The notes under the pieces: generated by a model
What the model saw: the letters and a program-made list of their open reading frames with translations, nothing else
Databases searched by the model: none
What the model was told of the DNA's origin: nothing
NCBI RefSeq assembly: GCF_030867145.1
Contig: NC_134434.1
Span: forward strand, 9,176,001 to 9,240,000
Direction: 5' to 3'
Origin: Opisthocomus hoazin
Taxonomy: Eukaryota > Chordata > Aves > Opisthocomiformes > Opisthocomidae
Length of the DNA stretch: 64,000 nt
Position numbers and translations under genes: made by a program
Shown here: piece by piece, positions 11,404 to 21,540 of the stretch
Layout of the letters: each line of letters starts with the position of its first letter
Position numbering within the stretch: position 1 is the first letter of the stretch

Positions 11404-11881
11404 TGTTGTGGTTTAACGTGGCAGCCAACAACTAAGCACTAGAGAGCCACTCGCTCACAGCCCCCACCCTGTTCACTCCCCAGTGGGATGGCGAGGAGAA
11501 ATGGACAAAAGGTAAAGCTTGTGGGTTGAGATAAAGACAGTTTAATAAGACAACAAAGGAAATACTACTAACAATACTTCTACTACTAATAGCAATAATA
11601 ATAATGATAATAATGAATATGCAAACCAAACTATATACGATACAGTTTTTCTTACTACCTGATGACTGATTCACAGCCAGTCCCCAAGCGGCGATCACAG
11701 AACCCGGAACCTGGAAATCGTGAATTTTGCTTAATTCCCAAAATAGCTTGACCTCCCGGCCAAGAGAGGATTCCAGCTCATGGAAACGAGCAGAGCCGAT
11801 TCCAGCCCCCTGGCCAGTCCCCATTCATAAACTGCATGTGATGTCTATGGTATGGAATATTTCCATTGTCCAGCTTGGGCT
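11404..11881 (-). mobile_element. Solo LTR, 5'-truncated, in the satellite
   Basis: The plus strand begins TGTTGTGGTTTAACGTGGCA, the reverse complement of a common avian endogenous-retrovirus LTR end (...AACCACAACA). On the minus strand a TATTAAAC/ATTAAA polyadenylation-like phrase lies near 11540, and an internal AAT/AAC microsatellite spans about 11570-11615. The left edge falls exactly inside a satellite monomer (CCTCCCTCTC/TGTTGTGG). The right edge, near 11881, returns to CCTGTAGCCTGTCGC satellite. The U3 start seems to be missing and I see no clean target-site duplication. Confidence 0.75.
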
Positions 11882-12950
11882 AGTCCTGTAGCCTGTCGCT
11901 TTTTTTTTTGTTCCCCCTCCATCTCTCTGTGTCCAGCTCCCTGGCGCTGCTGTTTATTTCCTCCCTGTCTGTCTTGTAGCCCATCACTGTTTGTTTTTTT
12001 TTCTCTCTTTCTCCATGTCTTGCTGTCCAGCTCCTGGTCACTGTTTGTTAATTCTTCACTCTTCCCTGGAGCCAACTGCTATTTGTTTCCATTCTCCATC
12101 GCACTCTGTCCGGTCCCCTGTTGCTATTTATCCATTCCTCCCTCTCTGCCCTGTGGCCTATTGCTTTTTCTGCCTTTCTTTCTGTCCCTATATTTTAATT
12201 CCTCCCTCTCTGCCCCGTCACCTGTGTGACCTTTTGCCTTTCTCCTTTCTTGGTCCCTTTCAGGCCGGCTCTCTGTCCCTATTCATTGATTCTTCCCTCT
12301 CCACCCTGTAGCCTGTTGCTTTTGTCCTTTCTCCATCTCGCAGTCTCTGGCTCCCTGATGACCTTATTTTAGAATTCCTCCCCCCACACCCCTTCTTTCT
12401 GTATGCATTGCTATTCTTCTTGCTCTCCAGCTCTCTTTCTTCCAGTTTGCAGTCTCTATTTCCTAATTCTTCCCTCTCTGCCCTGTAGCATGTAGCTATA
12501 TGGTTTTGTGTTGTTCCCCCCACCCTTGCCACTTCCTTCCATCATTCGCTGTCCCAGCTCCCTGTCCTTGTTGTTTCATTCCTCCCTCTCTGCCCTTTTC
12601 TTTGTAGCTTTTTTTTTTGTCTTTGCAGCTCTTTTTTTTTGTCTTTTCCCATCTCTCTCGGTTCAGGTCCCTGCCCCTATTCTTTTTTCCTTCCTCTCTG
12701 TCATGCTGCCTGTTGCAGGTTTTTTCTGCACCTCCATCCTGCTCCCTGTCCCTCTGTGTTGGTCTCTGTCCTGCTCCTTCTCCTTCTTTCTGCTGTCGCT
12801 CTTCCTCTCTCCCTGCTGCTTCTTTCTCCATCTCTGTGGGACTGCCTGTCTCCATCCTTCTGTTGCTGTCCCTTTCCCTGCTTCGTGCTTTCTCATTACA
12901 CCACTGCTGTCCAGCTGGCTGTCACTTTTCTCCTCTCTTGTAGTGTCCTG
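11882..12950 (+). repeat. Pyrimidine-rich satellite continues (83-bp type)
   Basis: Anchors such as CCTGTAGCCTGTCGC, CTTGTAGCCCATCAC and CTCTGCCCTGTAGCATG recur near 11884, 11975, 12148, 12297 and 12478, roughly 80-95 bp apart. The last 350 bp (12600-12950) become irregular CT-rich sequence with CTG/CTGCTCC phrases. No gene. Confidence 0.8.
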
Positions 12951-13239
12951 CATCCTGCTTCTCGTTTTTGGCAGCCTCTGCCCAGCAGCGCGTTGCTCCA
13001 GGAGCTGACTGACCGACTGTTCTCCGCTGGAACAACAGGCGCGGCTTCTTGAAGGACTGCTGAGGTGTCGGAGGGGCAGGGGGATCATCGGGGGCCCTGA
13101 GCCCCAGAGCAGACCGGCTCCCGGGACTGGCCGGGTGCGTGACTGAATAAACACCTGTGGTACCCTTTGCCCTCCTGGCTGCCTTTGTGGTTCCTTTGCA
13201 CGGGATGAGGGGCTGCGACAGAGCCCAGGGTTGGGAGTG
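12951..13239. other. GC-rich transition between satellite and CpG segment copy 2
   Basis: The pyrimidine bias stops near 12960. An AATAAA lies at 13145-13150 on the plus strand, after the phrase CCGGGTGCGTGACTG. A similar CCGGGTGCGTCAGCAG phrase recurs at about 14567, just before the retroviral insertion, which suggests two copies of this patch. No protein recognised. Confidence 0.4.
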
Positions 13240-14245
13240 GACTGTGGGGCTCGGGTGATGACCCCATGTTCTTGGTGGGCTACAGCTGTGGGCTGGGCTG
13301 GACGAGCCCCAGGTGCTGGCAGTGAGGCTGATGGTGACAGCACCTCCCTCTAATAAGGGGGCTGCCGGTGGAGGGGCTGGAACTGCCCTGCGCCGGGTGA
13401 CTATGGAGGGGCTGGTGCGTGGCAAGGGCGGAGTGGAGCTGTCTCCGAACGTCGCCGGGCTGCAGCGAGTTAGAAGGTGAGCGGGGGGGGGCAGGCAATG
13501 GACCTGTGGGTCCCGGGGAAAGCCCCCAGGTAACGGCGTTACCTGCCGGGTGGCGGGCCGGGACAGCGGGACCGTGTCGGAGGCAGGGAGCGGCGGGGGT
13601 GCGACGCGGCGTCGGAGCCGGGCGGTGGGGGCTGCACGGAGCTGCGCTGTGGAGCGCGGGGCTGCGCTGGGAGCAGAGGGTCTACCGGCTGTCTTGGCGG
13701 GGGGCACGGTGTCCCCGCAAGCTCAGACAGCAGGGAAGGTGCCTCTCGCGGCGTGCGGGGAGCTGCAGTCCTGGGGCGCGGGGCTCGCGGTCGCCCGCGT
13801 TAGTTCCGCGGGGCAACCGGGGAAGGTGTGGTCTTCCGGCCTCTGACTACCGGGCGACCGTGTTGTGCTGGCTAGGGCAGACCGGGAAGGTGTCGTTTTC
13901 ACGGACCTGGCTGCCGGGCAGCCGCATTGCTCTCGGTCACGTGCGGTGCGGCGTTGCACTTCATGCCGCCATGGCCCCCGTTGCGCAGGATGAGGTGTAG
14001 TTTTGTTGCCGGTTTCGGGTGGTTTTCTGCAGGCTGTGGGCTGTGCCTGTGCTCCGAAAAGAGCTTCGGGAGCGCACGGCCTCGGGCTTACTTCTGCCAC
14101 CAGGTGGCCGAAAAGTGGTACTGCAGCGCTCCTGCCGCGCAAGCGCGCTGGCACCCCTGGGCTCGCTGCTGCCAGCGGGTGGCTGAAAAGCGGTACCACA
14201 GCGCCCCGGCGGCCGGGCATGCGCGGTGGCGGCCGGCCAATTGAA
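13240..14245. repeat. CpG-rich segment, copy 2, with GC-rich tandem monomers
   Basis: The order of parts matches 4600-5830: a PCSWW-type module at 13250, a GC-rich stretch, GGAAGGTG repeats (13734, 13821, 13885), then monomers of about 75 bp carrying GGTGGCnGAAAAGnGGTACnnCAGC at 14097 and 14172. The distance from the first module to the first GGTGGC monomer is about 830-850 bp in both copies. Very CpG-rich. It ends at 14245, where pyrimidine-rich sequence resumes. Confidence 0.6.
14097..14108 (+). promoter_or_regulatory. CTCF-core-like site (perfect core)
   Basis: CCACCAGGTGGC fits the vertebrate CTCF core CCASYAGRKGGC at all twelve positions. A second copy with one mismatch, CCAGCGGGTGGC, lies 75 bp on at 14172-14183, one monomer further. 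Occupancy is not shown. Confidence 0.4.
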
Positions 14246-14280
14246 TGGGGATTTTGCTTAATTTTTCGGCGCTGGATCCC

Positions 14281-14535
14281 AATTTTTTAACTCTTTCTTT
14301 TCTTTCCTGTAGTTTGTCTTTCTTCCTTCCCCGCGCTCACCTGTGTCCCTCCCTGGCTCCCTGTCCCTGTGTTTTAGTTTCTCCTTCTCTGTTTTCTAGC
14401 TGTTGCTGTACTTCCTGTGTGTGTTGCTCTGCTGCTCTGTCCTTGTCCCTTTCTTTGTAGTCCTTGTTCTCCTTCCTGTAGCCTATAGCTATAATTTTTT
14501 TTTTTTGACATCTCTCTGTCCAGATCCCTGTGGAG
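14281..14535 (+). repeat. Pyrimidine-rich satellite fragment
   Basis: CT-rich sequence with TCCCTGTCCCTGTGTTTTAG and CTTCCTGTAGCCTATAGC phrases matches the 83-bp satellite. It is followed by a 50-bp GC-rich patch and then the retroviral insertion. Confidence 0.7.
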
Positions 14536-14575
14536 TGCATGTCTGCGCTGGGGACTGGGGAGGCTACCGGGTGCG

Positions 14576-16189
14576 TCAGCAGCGGGTCACAGTGTCAACA
14601 TCTTGAGAAAAACTTTTTAAATCAATAAAATCTGTGTATAAACGATTTATGCAATGTCTGTAGTTTAATCTCTTAATATGCGCAGATACTCTTAATAATT
14701 TTATGTCTCGGAGGGGTTGGCTGGGGTAGCTATAAAATGCATATTGATAACTACAGTTTGGATTAAGTGTATCAAACAAGTAATTTTGTGGGGTAATATA
14801 AGCAGTCCTCAAATTAATAATAAACTGTCCTAAATTGAATAATAAATCATACTCTTTGTCCATGGTCTTCCTGGAAGCTAGGACTACATATCAAATTCTC
14901 AGCTGTTCCATGTCTGGACAGGAACGTGTGGCAGTTCACGAATTCCTGATGTAATCTTTTTAACTACTTCCCTGTTGTCATCAATTTTTAGGCAACAGTT
15001 AGTCATTTAATTTTCCTCAAAGTCCTTGTTTCTCTGCCAGTAGATAACTGAGAACCAATCTATGTTGTAAAATTGCTGTCTGCATTTGAGTCACTTGTTT
15101 GGCTAATAAATCTAATGCTATTGCCATTTGATTTGTAAGGATTTCTAAAACAGCTTGTAATTGGATGGTACGGTTTAAATTATAGATTGGTTCTCAGGCA
15201 CCAGTGGTGGGTTTGTGAGGGTTCCAGGTCACAGGTCCGTAATGTTTAATAATTCACTTGGGGGGCCATTCATTCTTTCCCCATTTTTGGCTAGAACCGC
15301 TAGTAATAGAGGAGTCAATGGAATACTTGACCCTAGAAAGCTCATCGTAATGTTTGATCCCTAGTTCTGATCCAGAGGTATTTGGTATAAGAAAAGAAAG
15401 GGTCAAATTACACCTATAAAGCAAGGGCCAGTCCAGCTGGCAGGTAATTTTTTATAGGCATGGTTTCCACAAATCCAGTGATGACCTTTTAGGCTGGTAC
15501 ATCCATTTGGAAACAGTCCAGTCTAATTCTTGTTTACCATATCGCGGCTCCAGTTTCCAAAATATTGTCGCGTTGGAAAAGGTGAGCCGGTTGCTCTAGG
15601 ATACAACCATCCTTGGTATCCCGTATTTTGGTGGAAAGTACAATTTGCTTTGCTCAGTTCCGTATCCCCCCCACGAACCTGGGGTGTTCCACAAATTTTC
15701 TTTGTCATCATAAAATCCCCATAGGGGTATAGAGACTTTAACACTACAATTTGAATATCCATTGCAACCCAGCCTGAAAGTCCAATCACAACTACTTTGT
15801 CCTACCCATATTCCGTCTGATTAATTACAGGATAAGCAATATTGGCCCTTTTAGGGGTATGTTATAAACCAGGGTGTTTTCTCACCATACGTGTCATTTT
15901 GTACTATACTGTCATTGTCTGCTAATTGACTTGGGTGTACAGGGGTAGAAACCCAGGGCCAACTATGCAGACCTAGAGGGCCTCCACATATCCAACAACT
16001 GCTTAAATTAAAGGTTTGAGCAACAGCTTTACCTAATAACAGAAATTCATTATCTAATGAGGGAGTGAGCATGTTGATAGGAAAGTTTCCTATAAACCAT
16101 AAGAGACAAATTATAACCGGCCAAACCACCCTTTTTAACAATAGCACAGACATGTTATTGTATTTATTATTAAATCTTAAGCAGCACAA
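14576..16189 (-). pseudogene. Retroviral env remnant
   Basis: The minus strand carries an N-terminal hydrophobic stretch near 16150-16090, a CWIC motif in the surface subunit (15997-15986), a second surface-subunit fragment at 15789-15523, and a transmembrane-subunit heptad region at about 15190-15000 that contains [10 protein letters not shown]-terminal frame runs from 14863 to 14576. Several in-frame stops and frame shifts separate the pieces, so no intact envelope protein can be made. The CWIC motif and the LLAE-type segment are typical of gamma-type retroviral Env. Confidence 0.8.
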
Positions 16190-16350
16190 ACAAACACATG
16201 CAATTAAACTTCCTGTTAAATGACTCTTCAGTTGCTTTCCTTGTATCTTCTTCGGTTATTTTCCTTTTAGCTTCTAATTTTTCATCATATAAACAAACAA
16301 AGAGAAAGGATTCTCGGTCCCCAGGAAAAGGAAACCAGATAAAGAATTGG

Positions 16351-17700
16351 TTAAGCCGATGGCATAATCCACTGGGTATTAATTTTGTGTTCTTTCCCCA
16401 AAGAATCTTTTGCTTTCCATACATATTTATTAAGTGGAGCAGCCAGCACCAGTGGGACTTCTCCCACAGTAGGAAGTTTAACTAATGTCCTCCTGCACAT
16501 TCCCTCCTCTCTCGGTTTATCTGGATATGGTGTTTTTACTAGAGGGGGTTTCATTTCTGTCCACCTTACATTTTTGGGTTCAGTTTTAATTGGGCCATAC
16601 TTTCATCCATAATTGATTAACTCCTGAGCTACTTCACCCCAAGTCCATATTTTTTGTCCTGGAGCATGGTGATGCGGGGTTGGTGCTCCTGTTAAAGCCA
16701 CAGTTGCACAGGCGCTTTGCAGGGTGTAGGTAATGGTATTTTGGAATTGAATTCCTAGCGGTTTTAATGATTTGGGTAAGCCTTGGATGAGGGGAGTTAT
16801 TCTTTCAGGATTGACCAGTATCATCATTGGGGATTCTTGCCCTAATTTTAATTCTCAGTCCTACATCATCTGTAAACGATCTGCTTTTTGTACATTTTCT
16901 GAGAATTGATCTTATGACCTGTTAAGTGTGAGAGGATCTCCCTGTTCTAATGGGTTTAGACCTCCAGCCCAATAAGCTGCTCACTGTGTGAGTGACCATG
17001 GGGCTCTAGAATTAACGGTGGTTAGAAAAACTCCAGGTCCCCTGTATCCATCAGCCTCCCTTTCACTTAACATCATTTGATCTCCACCCATTGATGACAC
17101 TCTCCAGACATACTCTGTCTCAGTAATCCAATCTCTCTTGGATTATGCGAATGATCTTTTTTTATTTTAGCTAATTTGGTTGCTGTATACAGTACTTGCT
17201 TAGTTAACACTTTAGGGGAATAATCTTTGTCATTATCATAAGCATACTCTAATTAATGGCTTTAAAGATCATGTAGGTTGTTGCAGGGAATCATGCAGGG
17301 CTTTAACTTCCTAACTTGATGGTAGGGTACAAACCTTTCCTTGTATGGTAACTGTCAGGGCAGGAAAAAGCTTCCTGTTGACAATTTTCTTTTGTTAGGT
17401 TTTCTATCAAAGCCTCCTGCAAACACCTAATACCTTCCTGTTCCCTTTCCGACTTTTCTTGTAAGACTTTAACTTGTTCCTTCAACCTTTTATTCTCCTG
17501 TTCCAAACTTGCTACCTGCTCTTGCACTAAAGCTTGTTCCTGTTTATCCTGCTCTCTGGCTTCTGCTGCTGCTACTAAACTTGCGCCGCAAACCGCTCAT
17601 ATCATAGCTTTACCTTTCTTTGCTTTAGCTTCCATTCACAATGCCTCAATTTGCTCTACAACCTTTCCTAACTGATACCAGTTAGACTAAGCCCACTTGT
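16351..17700 (-). pseudogene. Retroviral gag-like remnant
   Basis: Three broken minus-strand frames (17527-17303, 16827-16603, 16554-16351) lie between the primer-binding site and env. The first is a heptad-rich coiled coil (EQENKRLKEQVKVLQEKSER). The others have no motif I can identify with certainty and are called gag-like from position only. No zinc knuckle, protease, reverse transcriptase or integrase motif was seen. Confidence 0.45.
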
Positions 17701-17816
17701 CCCCTGATGAGGAGGGGCATGCCTTAAATTTCCTTAAAAACTGATACAGAACCTCCCTGTCTGCCATCACTGCAGCTGTGGCTGTTTAAGTTACCGATAC
17801 CTCCCAAAACTCAAGG

Positions 17817-17834
17817 ATCCCATTTCTGACACCA
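17817..17834 (-). other. Retroviral primer-binding site, leucine-tRNA type
   Basis: On the minus strand the sequence is TGGTGTCAGAAATGGGAT, nine bases downstream of the LTR end. It is close to the complement of vertebrate tRNA-Leu 3' ends (..CCCAnTTCTGACACCA). This fixes the element's orientation. Confidence 0.7.
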
Positions 17835-17843
17835 ATTTAAAAA

Positions 17844-18525
17844 TGTCAGGTTCCGATATATATAGAACAACAAGGTGATAATTGTTTAAGACATCAACAT
17901 CCCCTCCTTTCTTATGCTTCGTTTGTCTCTGGCTGCTTCCCTTGTGGGAGAGCAGAATCGCGGGTCAGAACCCTGCACTTGCTTTGTACTTGTTTGCACA
18001 TTCACACACAATCATACAACATTAACTTGGAAAACAACACAGTCAGTCCCTCTCAGAGCCTGCCTCCAAAACAAAAAATGCCGTCAGCCCCTTTGCGGAC
18101 CCTGCGGAAAGAGTACTCCCGCCTGAACCCCAACAGATAATAAAATAGATTCATGATCCTTGAGTTTAGATAAAGCACAACCGAGGCTCGATAATGGTAA
18201 CCAACGAACCTCATGAGTTTATTTACTATGGCTCTAGAAGTAACAGTCTAACAAAAATGGTGTACAGAAGAGGAAGAAGGAAACAAAGAGGAAAGAAAGA
18301 AGAGAGAGAGATGTGTTAGCACTGGGAAGAGAAAAACAGATAGTCACCACCCTGGATCCCGTGGCATCCCGTGGGTCCTTCACTGTTGATCCTCAGCAGT
18401 CAGTGGTGAGTGCACACCCATAGTGTCTCAGAGGGTCCTTTTATATCCATCTGAGTCAATCTGCTGTGGTCAGTTTGCACCGATCATTTTGTACCCGTTG
18501 CTTTTCCACCAATTACCTTGGTACA
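17844..18525 (-). mobile_element. 5' LTR of the defective retrovirus
   Basis: The minus-strand ends are TGTACCAAGG and GGAACCTGACA, giving TGT..ACA termini and 682 bp. TATAAAA lies at 18445-18439 and AATAAA at 18223-18218, spaced as expected for U3/R/U5. The right boundary is my best estimate. A CR1 copy begins within about 75 bp of it. Confidence 0.7.
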
Positions 18526-18599
18526 CGTGGGTGTCTAAGGTGTGGTCTCTTGGCTGGACCTGGTGGGTCTCATCCCCTTGAAGTTTTTAAAAAAGTGTG

Positions 18600-19175
18600 T
18601 GGCCAGCAGGTCGAGGGAGGTTTTCCTTCCCCTCTACTCTGCCCTAGCGAGGCCCCATCTGGAGTTCTGTGCCCAGTATTTCTGGGCTCCCCAGTTCAAG
18701 AAAGATGAGTAGCTACTGGAGAGAGTCCAGAGGAGGGCTATGAGGATGATGAGGGGACTGGAGCATCTCTCCTATGAGGAAAGGCTGAGGGAGCAAGGAT
18801 TGTTTAGCCTGAGGAAGAGAAGGCTGAGAGGGGACCTACTAAATGCTTATAAATATCTTAAGGGTGGGTGTCTGGAGGATGAGGACAGACTCTTCTCAGT
18901 GGTGCCCAGTGACAGGACAAGGGGCAATGGGCACAAACTGAAACACAGGAAGTTCTGTCTGAAGATGAGGAAGAACTTCTTCACTCTGAGGGTGACGGAG
19001 CCCTGGCCCAGGCTGCCCAGGGAGGCTGTGGAGTCTCCTTCTCTGGAGATACTCAAGAGCCGCCTGGACGCGGTCCTGTGCAGCCTGCTCTAGGTGACCC
19101 TGCTTTAGCAAGGCGGTTGAACTAGATGACCCACAGAGGTCCCTTCCAAACCCTAACATTCTGTGATTCTGTGAG
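18600..19175 (+). mobile_element. CR1 LINE 3' end
   Basis: The plus strand encodes the C-terminal CR1 ORF2 region, including [38 protein letters not shown] and [14 protein letters not shown], with one early stop. It continues through the CR1 3' UTR to the terminal ATTCTGTGATTCTGTG repeat at 19158-19173. It is 5'-truncated and not functional. Confidence 0.93.
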
Positions 19176-19199
19176 GCGATGATGACACTAAGGCCTCTG

Positions 19200-19611
19200 T
19201 AATGCTGCCACCACCACGATGATAATCCGATTTCCCTAAATACCTAGTCCCCTTTAAATGTTCTTTGTCTGCCTCGCTTATTCCCTTTGCTTTTTTTCAT
19301 TATTTCTTGTCTTTATTTAGTGCCTTTGCTTTTTAATTTTTCTCTCTAGATCTCTGTTTTAGTATACTGTCTCTAGTTCATATTTTTTTCCTTTAATTCC
19401 CGAATGGCTATCAATTGTAAATGCTCTTTCTATGTCTACTTTCATTCCTTTCGCTGTCTTTTTTAACTGCTTCTGGTTTGTCTTTAGTGCCCTTGCTTTT
19501 TAATTATTCTTTCTATGCCTACTTTTATCTTGTTCATTGCCTTTATTTTTTAATAATTTCTTCTCTTTCCTTAGTGCTGTCGTTTCTTAAAATTTATTGT
19601 CTATGCCTGTG
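19200..19611 (+). repeat. AT-richer satellite (dimeric, about 168 bp), block 1 left part
   Basis: The anchor TTTAGTGCCnTTGC or CCTTAGTGC recurs near 19315, 19480 and 19571. The monomers resemble the 83-bp GC-richer satellite with many C positions replaced by T or A. The block is interrupted at 19611 by an LTR. Confidence 0.85.
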
Positions 19612-20011
19612 TGTCCTGGGTTCAGCTGGAATGGAGTAAATTTTCAGAATAAGCCATTTGGGCTGACTCAAACTAGCCAATCAAATGGGATATTCGATAC
19701 CATGTGACATCATGTTTGGTATTTAAATAGGGGAGCTGGCTGAATCAGGGAGATTTGCTACTTGGGAGCAAGCTGAGCATGGGGCTGTGAGAAAATTGCA
19801 CTCTGTGTGTGTGTATATATATATTCATTTTAAATCAGTATTATTCTTGTTATTTTCTTTGCCCTTTCCTGTTCTGTTAAACTGTGTTTATCCCAATCCA
19901 CAAGTTTTTGCCTTTTCCTTCTGACTCTTCTCCCCATCCCACTGGGGGTGGGGGGAGGGTGAGAGAGTATCCACGTGGTTCTTTGTTGTCTGCTGGGGCT
20001 AAACCATAACA
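19612..20011 (+). mobile_element. Solo LTR with perfect 5-bp target duplication
   Basis: The element begins TGTCCTGGGTTCAGC and ends GGGGCTAAACCATAACA, exactly 400 bp. CTGTG flanks it on both sides (19607-19611 and 20012-20016). Removing the LTR and one CTGTG restores an ordinary satellite phrase (CTATGCCTGTGTTTTAGTC). TATTTAAATAG near 19720 is a TATA-like promoter. A GT/TA microsatellite lies at 19805-19823. The insertion post-dates this part of the array. Confidence 0.93.
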
Positions 20012-21540
20012 CTGTGTTTTAGTCTGCTGTTGCTGTTTTTTAGTCCTTTCCTCTCTTAATCCCTTGGCTTTTAAAAATCTCTACTTTTATCTCATTTGCT
20101 GACTTTATTTTTGATTATTTTGTCATCTTACACCTTAGTGCCATAGCTTTTTAAGTTTTCTTTTTATGTCTCCATTTTTGTTTGCCGTCATTTCTTTTTA
20201 TGTTTTTCTCTTTATTTTCTGAATCTCCATTTGCTTTTTAAATTTTACACTTTTATCCCAGTTCATTGTCTTTAATTTGCTGTTATATTTTTAAGTATTT
20301 CTTGTTTCCTTAGTGTCATCACTTTTGAAATTTTCTTTCTCCATCCCTTTTAGTTTGCTGTCCCTTTTTTTTAGTTTTTCCCTTTATTTCCCTAATCTCC
20401 TTTGTTTTTAAAATTTTCCACTTTTATCTCGTTCACTACCTTTATTTTAAAATAAAAATCTCACTTTTCCTTAGTGCCATTGCTTTTTAGATTTTCTTTC
20501 TATGTCTTGATTGAATTCCTCATCACTATTTTAACTTTTGCTTATTTCCTTAATCCCCATTTAATTTAGAATTTTATGTCTACTTTTATCCCATTTGCTG
20601 TCTTTATCTCACTGTCCTTATATTAATTATTTCTTGTCTTTCATTAGTGCCTTTGCTTTTTAAGTTTTCTTTCTCCATCTCTTTTAGTGTGCTGTCCCTA
20701 TTTGTTTTTTCCCTTTATTTCCCTAAATCTCATTCCTTTTTATATTTTATACATTTACCTAGTTTACTGTTTTTATTTTGCTGTTATTTCTTTTAAATAT
20801 TTGTTTTCCATAGTTCTGCTGCTTTTAAAATTTTCTTTCTACATCTGTTTTTTGTCCCTATTTTAGTTTTTTCCCTTAATTTTCCTAAGCACACTCGATT
20901 TCAAAATGTTCTGTGCTTAAATTTTTTCCCTTTGATATCTTTATTTATTTCTTGTCTTTTATTTGTGCCCTCACCTATTACATTTCTTAAGTCTATGTTT
21001 GTTTGCTGTCCCTATATTTTATTTTTTCCCTTTATTTCCCTTATTTCCTTCTAATATTCTCTTTATACACCTGCTTTTATTTCCTTTGCTGTTTTTTTAA
21101 AAGTTATTTCTTGTCTTTCCTTAGTGCCGTTGATGTTTAAATCTTCTTTCTAGGTCTCCATTTTAGTTTGCTGTCTCTATTTTTAATTTTCTTCCTTATT
21201 TCCTTACTCCCCATTGCTTTTAAAATTTTCTGTCTACTTTTATCCTGTTTGCAGTCCTTATGTATCTACCTTTATTTTTAAATTATTTTGTCTTTCCTTA
21301 GTGCCCTTGTTTTTTAAATTTTCTTTCTACATCTCTGTTTTAGTTGGCTATCGATATTTCACAATTACTTCCTTTACTTCCCTAATACCTATTGCTTTTT
21401 AAATGTTCTTCATATGCCTACTTTTTTCCCTCCAAAGTCTTTATTTTCAGTTATTTCTTCTCTTTATTTAGTGCCCTCACTTTTTAGATGTTCTTTCTAG
21501 TTCGCTGTCCAAATTTTTCAACATTTTCGCTCTATTTCTT
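20012..21540 (+). repeat. AT-richer satellite, block 1 main part
   Basis: The CCTTAGTGCC anchor recurs near 20136, 20309, 20472, 20645, 20808, 20962, 21120, 21297 and 21469, spacing 154-177 bp. Each unit contains two related halves of about 82-84 bp, both starting ATTGCTTTTTAAATTTTC. One half continues with a phrase like CTGTTTTAGTTTGCTGTCCC, the other with ACTTTTATCCCATTTGCTGT. Each half aligns with the GC-richer 83-bp monomer. No gene. Confidence 0.9.

Larger units (their letters stand above)
14576..18525 (-). mobile_element. Endogenous retrovirus, defective (5' LTR, gag-like, env; no pol)
   Basis: Read on the minus strand the order is 5' LTR (18525-17844), primer-binding site (17834-17817), a coiled-coil gag-like region, further gag-like frames, then an env remnant down to about 14576. 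Only about 3.2 kb of internal sequence remains. I find no reverse transcriptase or integrase motifs and no 3' LTR at the left end, so pol and the 3' LTR appear to be deleted. All frames are broken by stops. The CWIC motif and the transmembrane-subunit pattern suggest a gamma-type Env. Class assignment is inference. Confidence 0.8.

Noticed and set aside
7656-13000. CRISPR-like or rRNA/tRNA array
   Set aside because: The repeats are adjacent degenerate monomers without unique spacers, the setting is a vertebrate nuclear genome, and no tRNA cloverleaf or rRNA sequence was seen.
18740-19093. 117-codon plus frame resembling a protein
   Set aside because: It is the CR1 ORF2 C-terminus, not a host gene.
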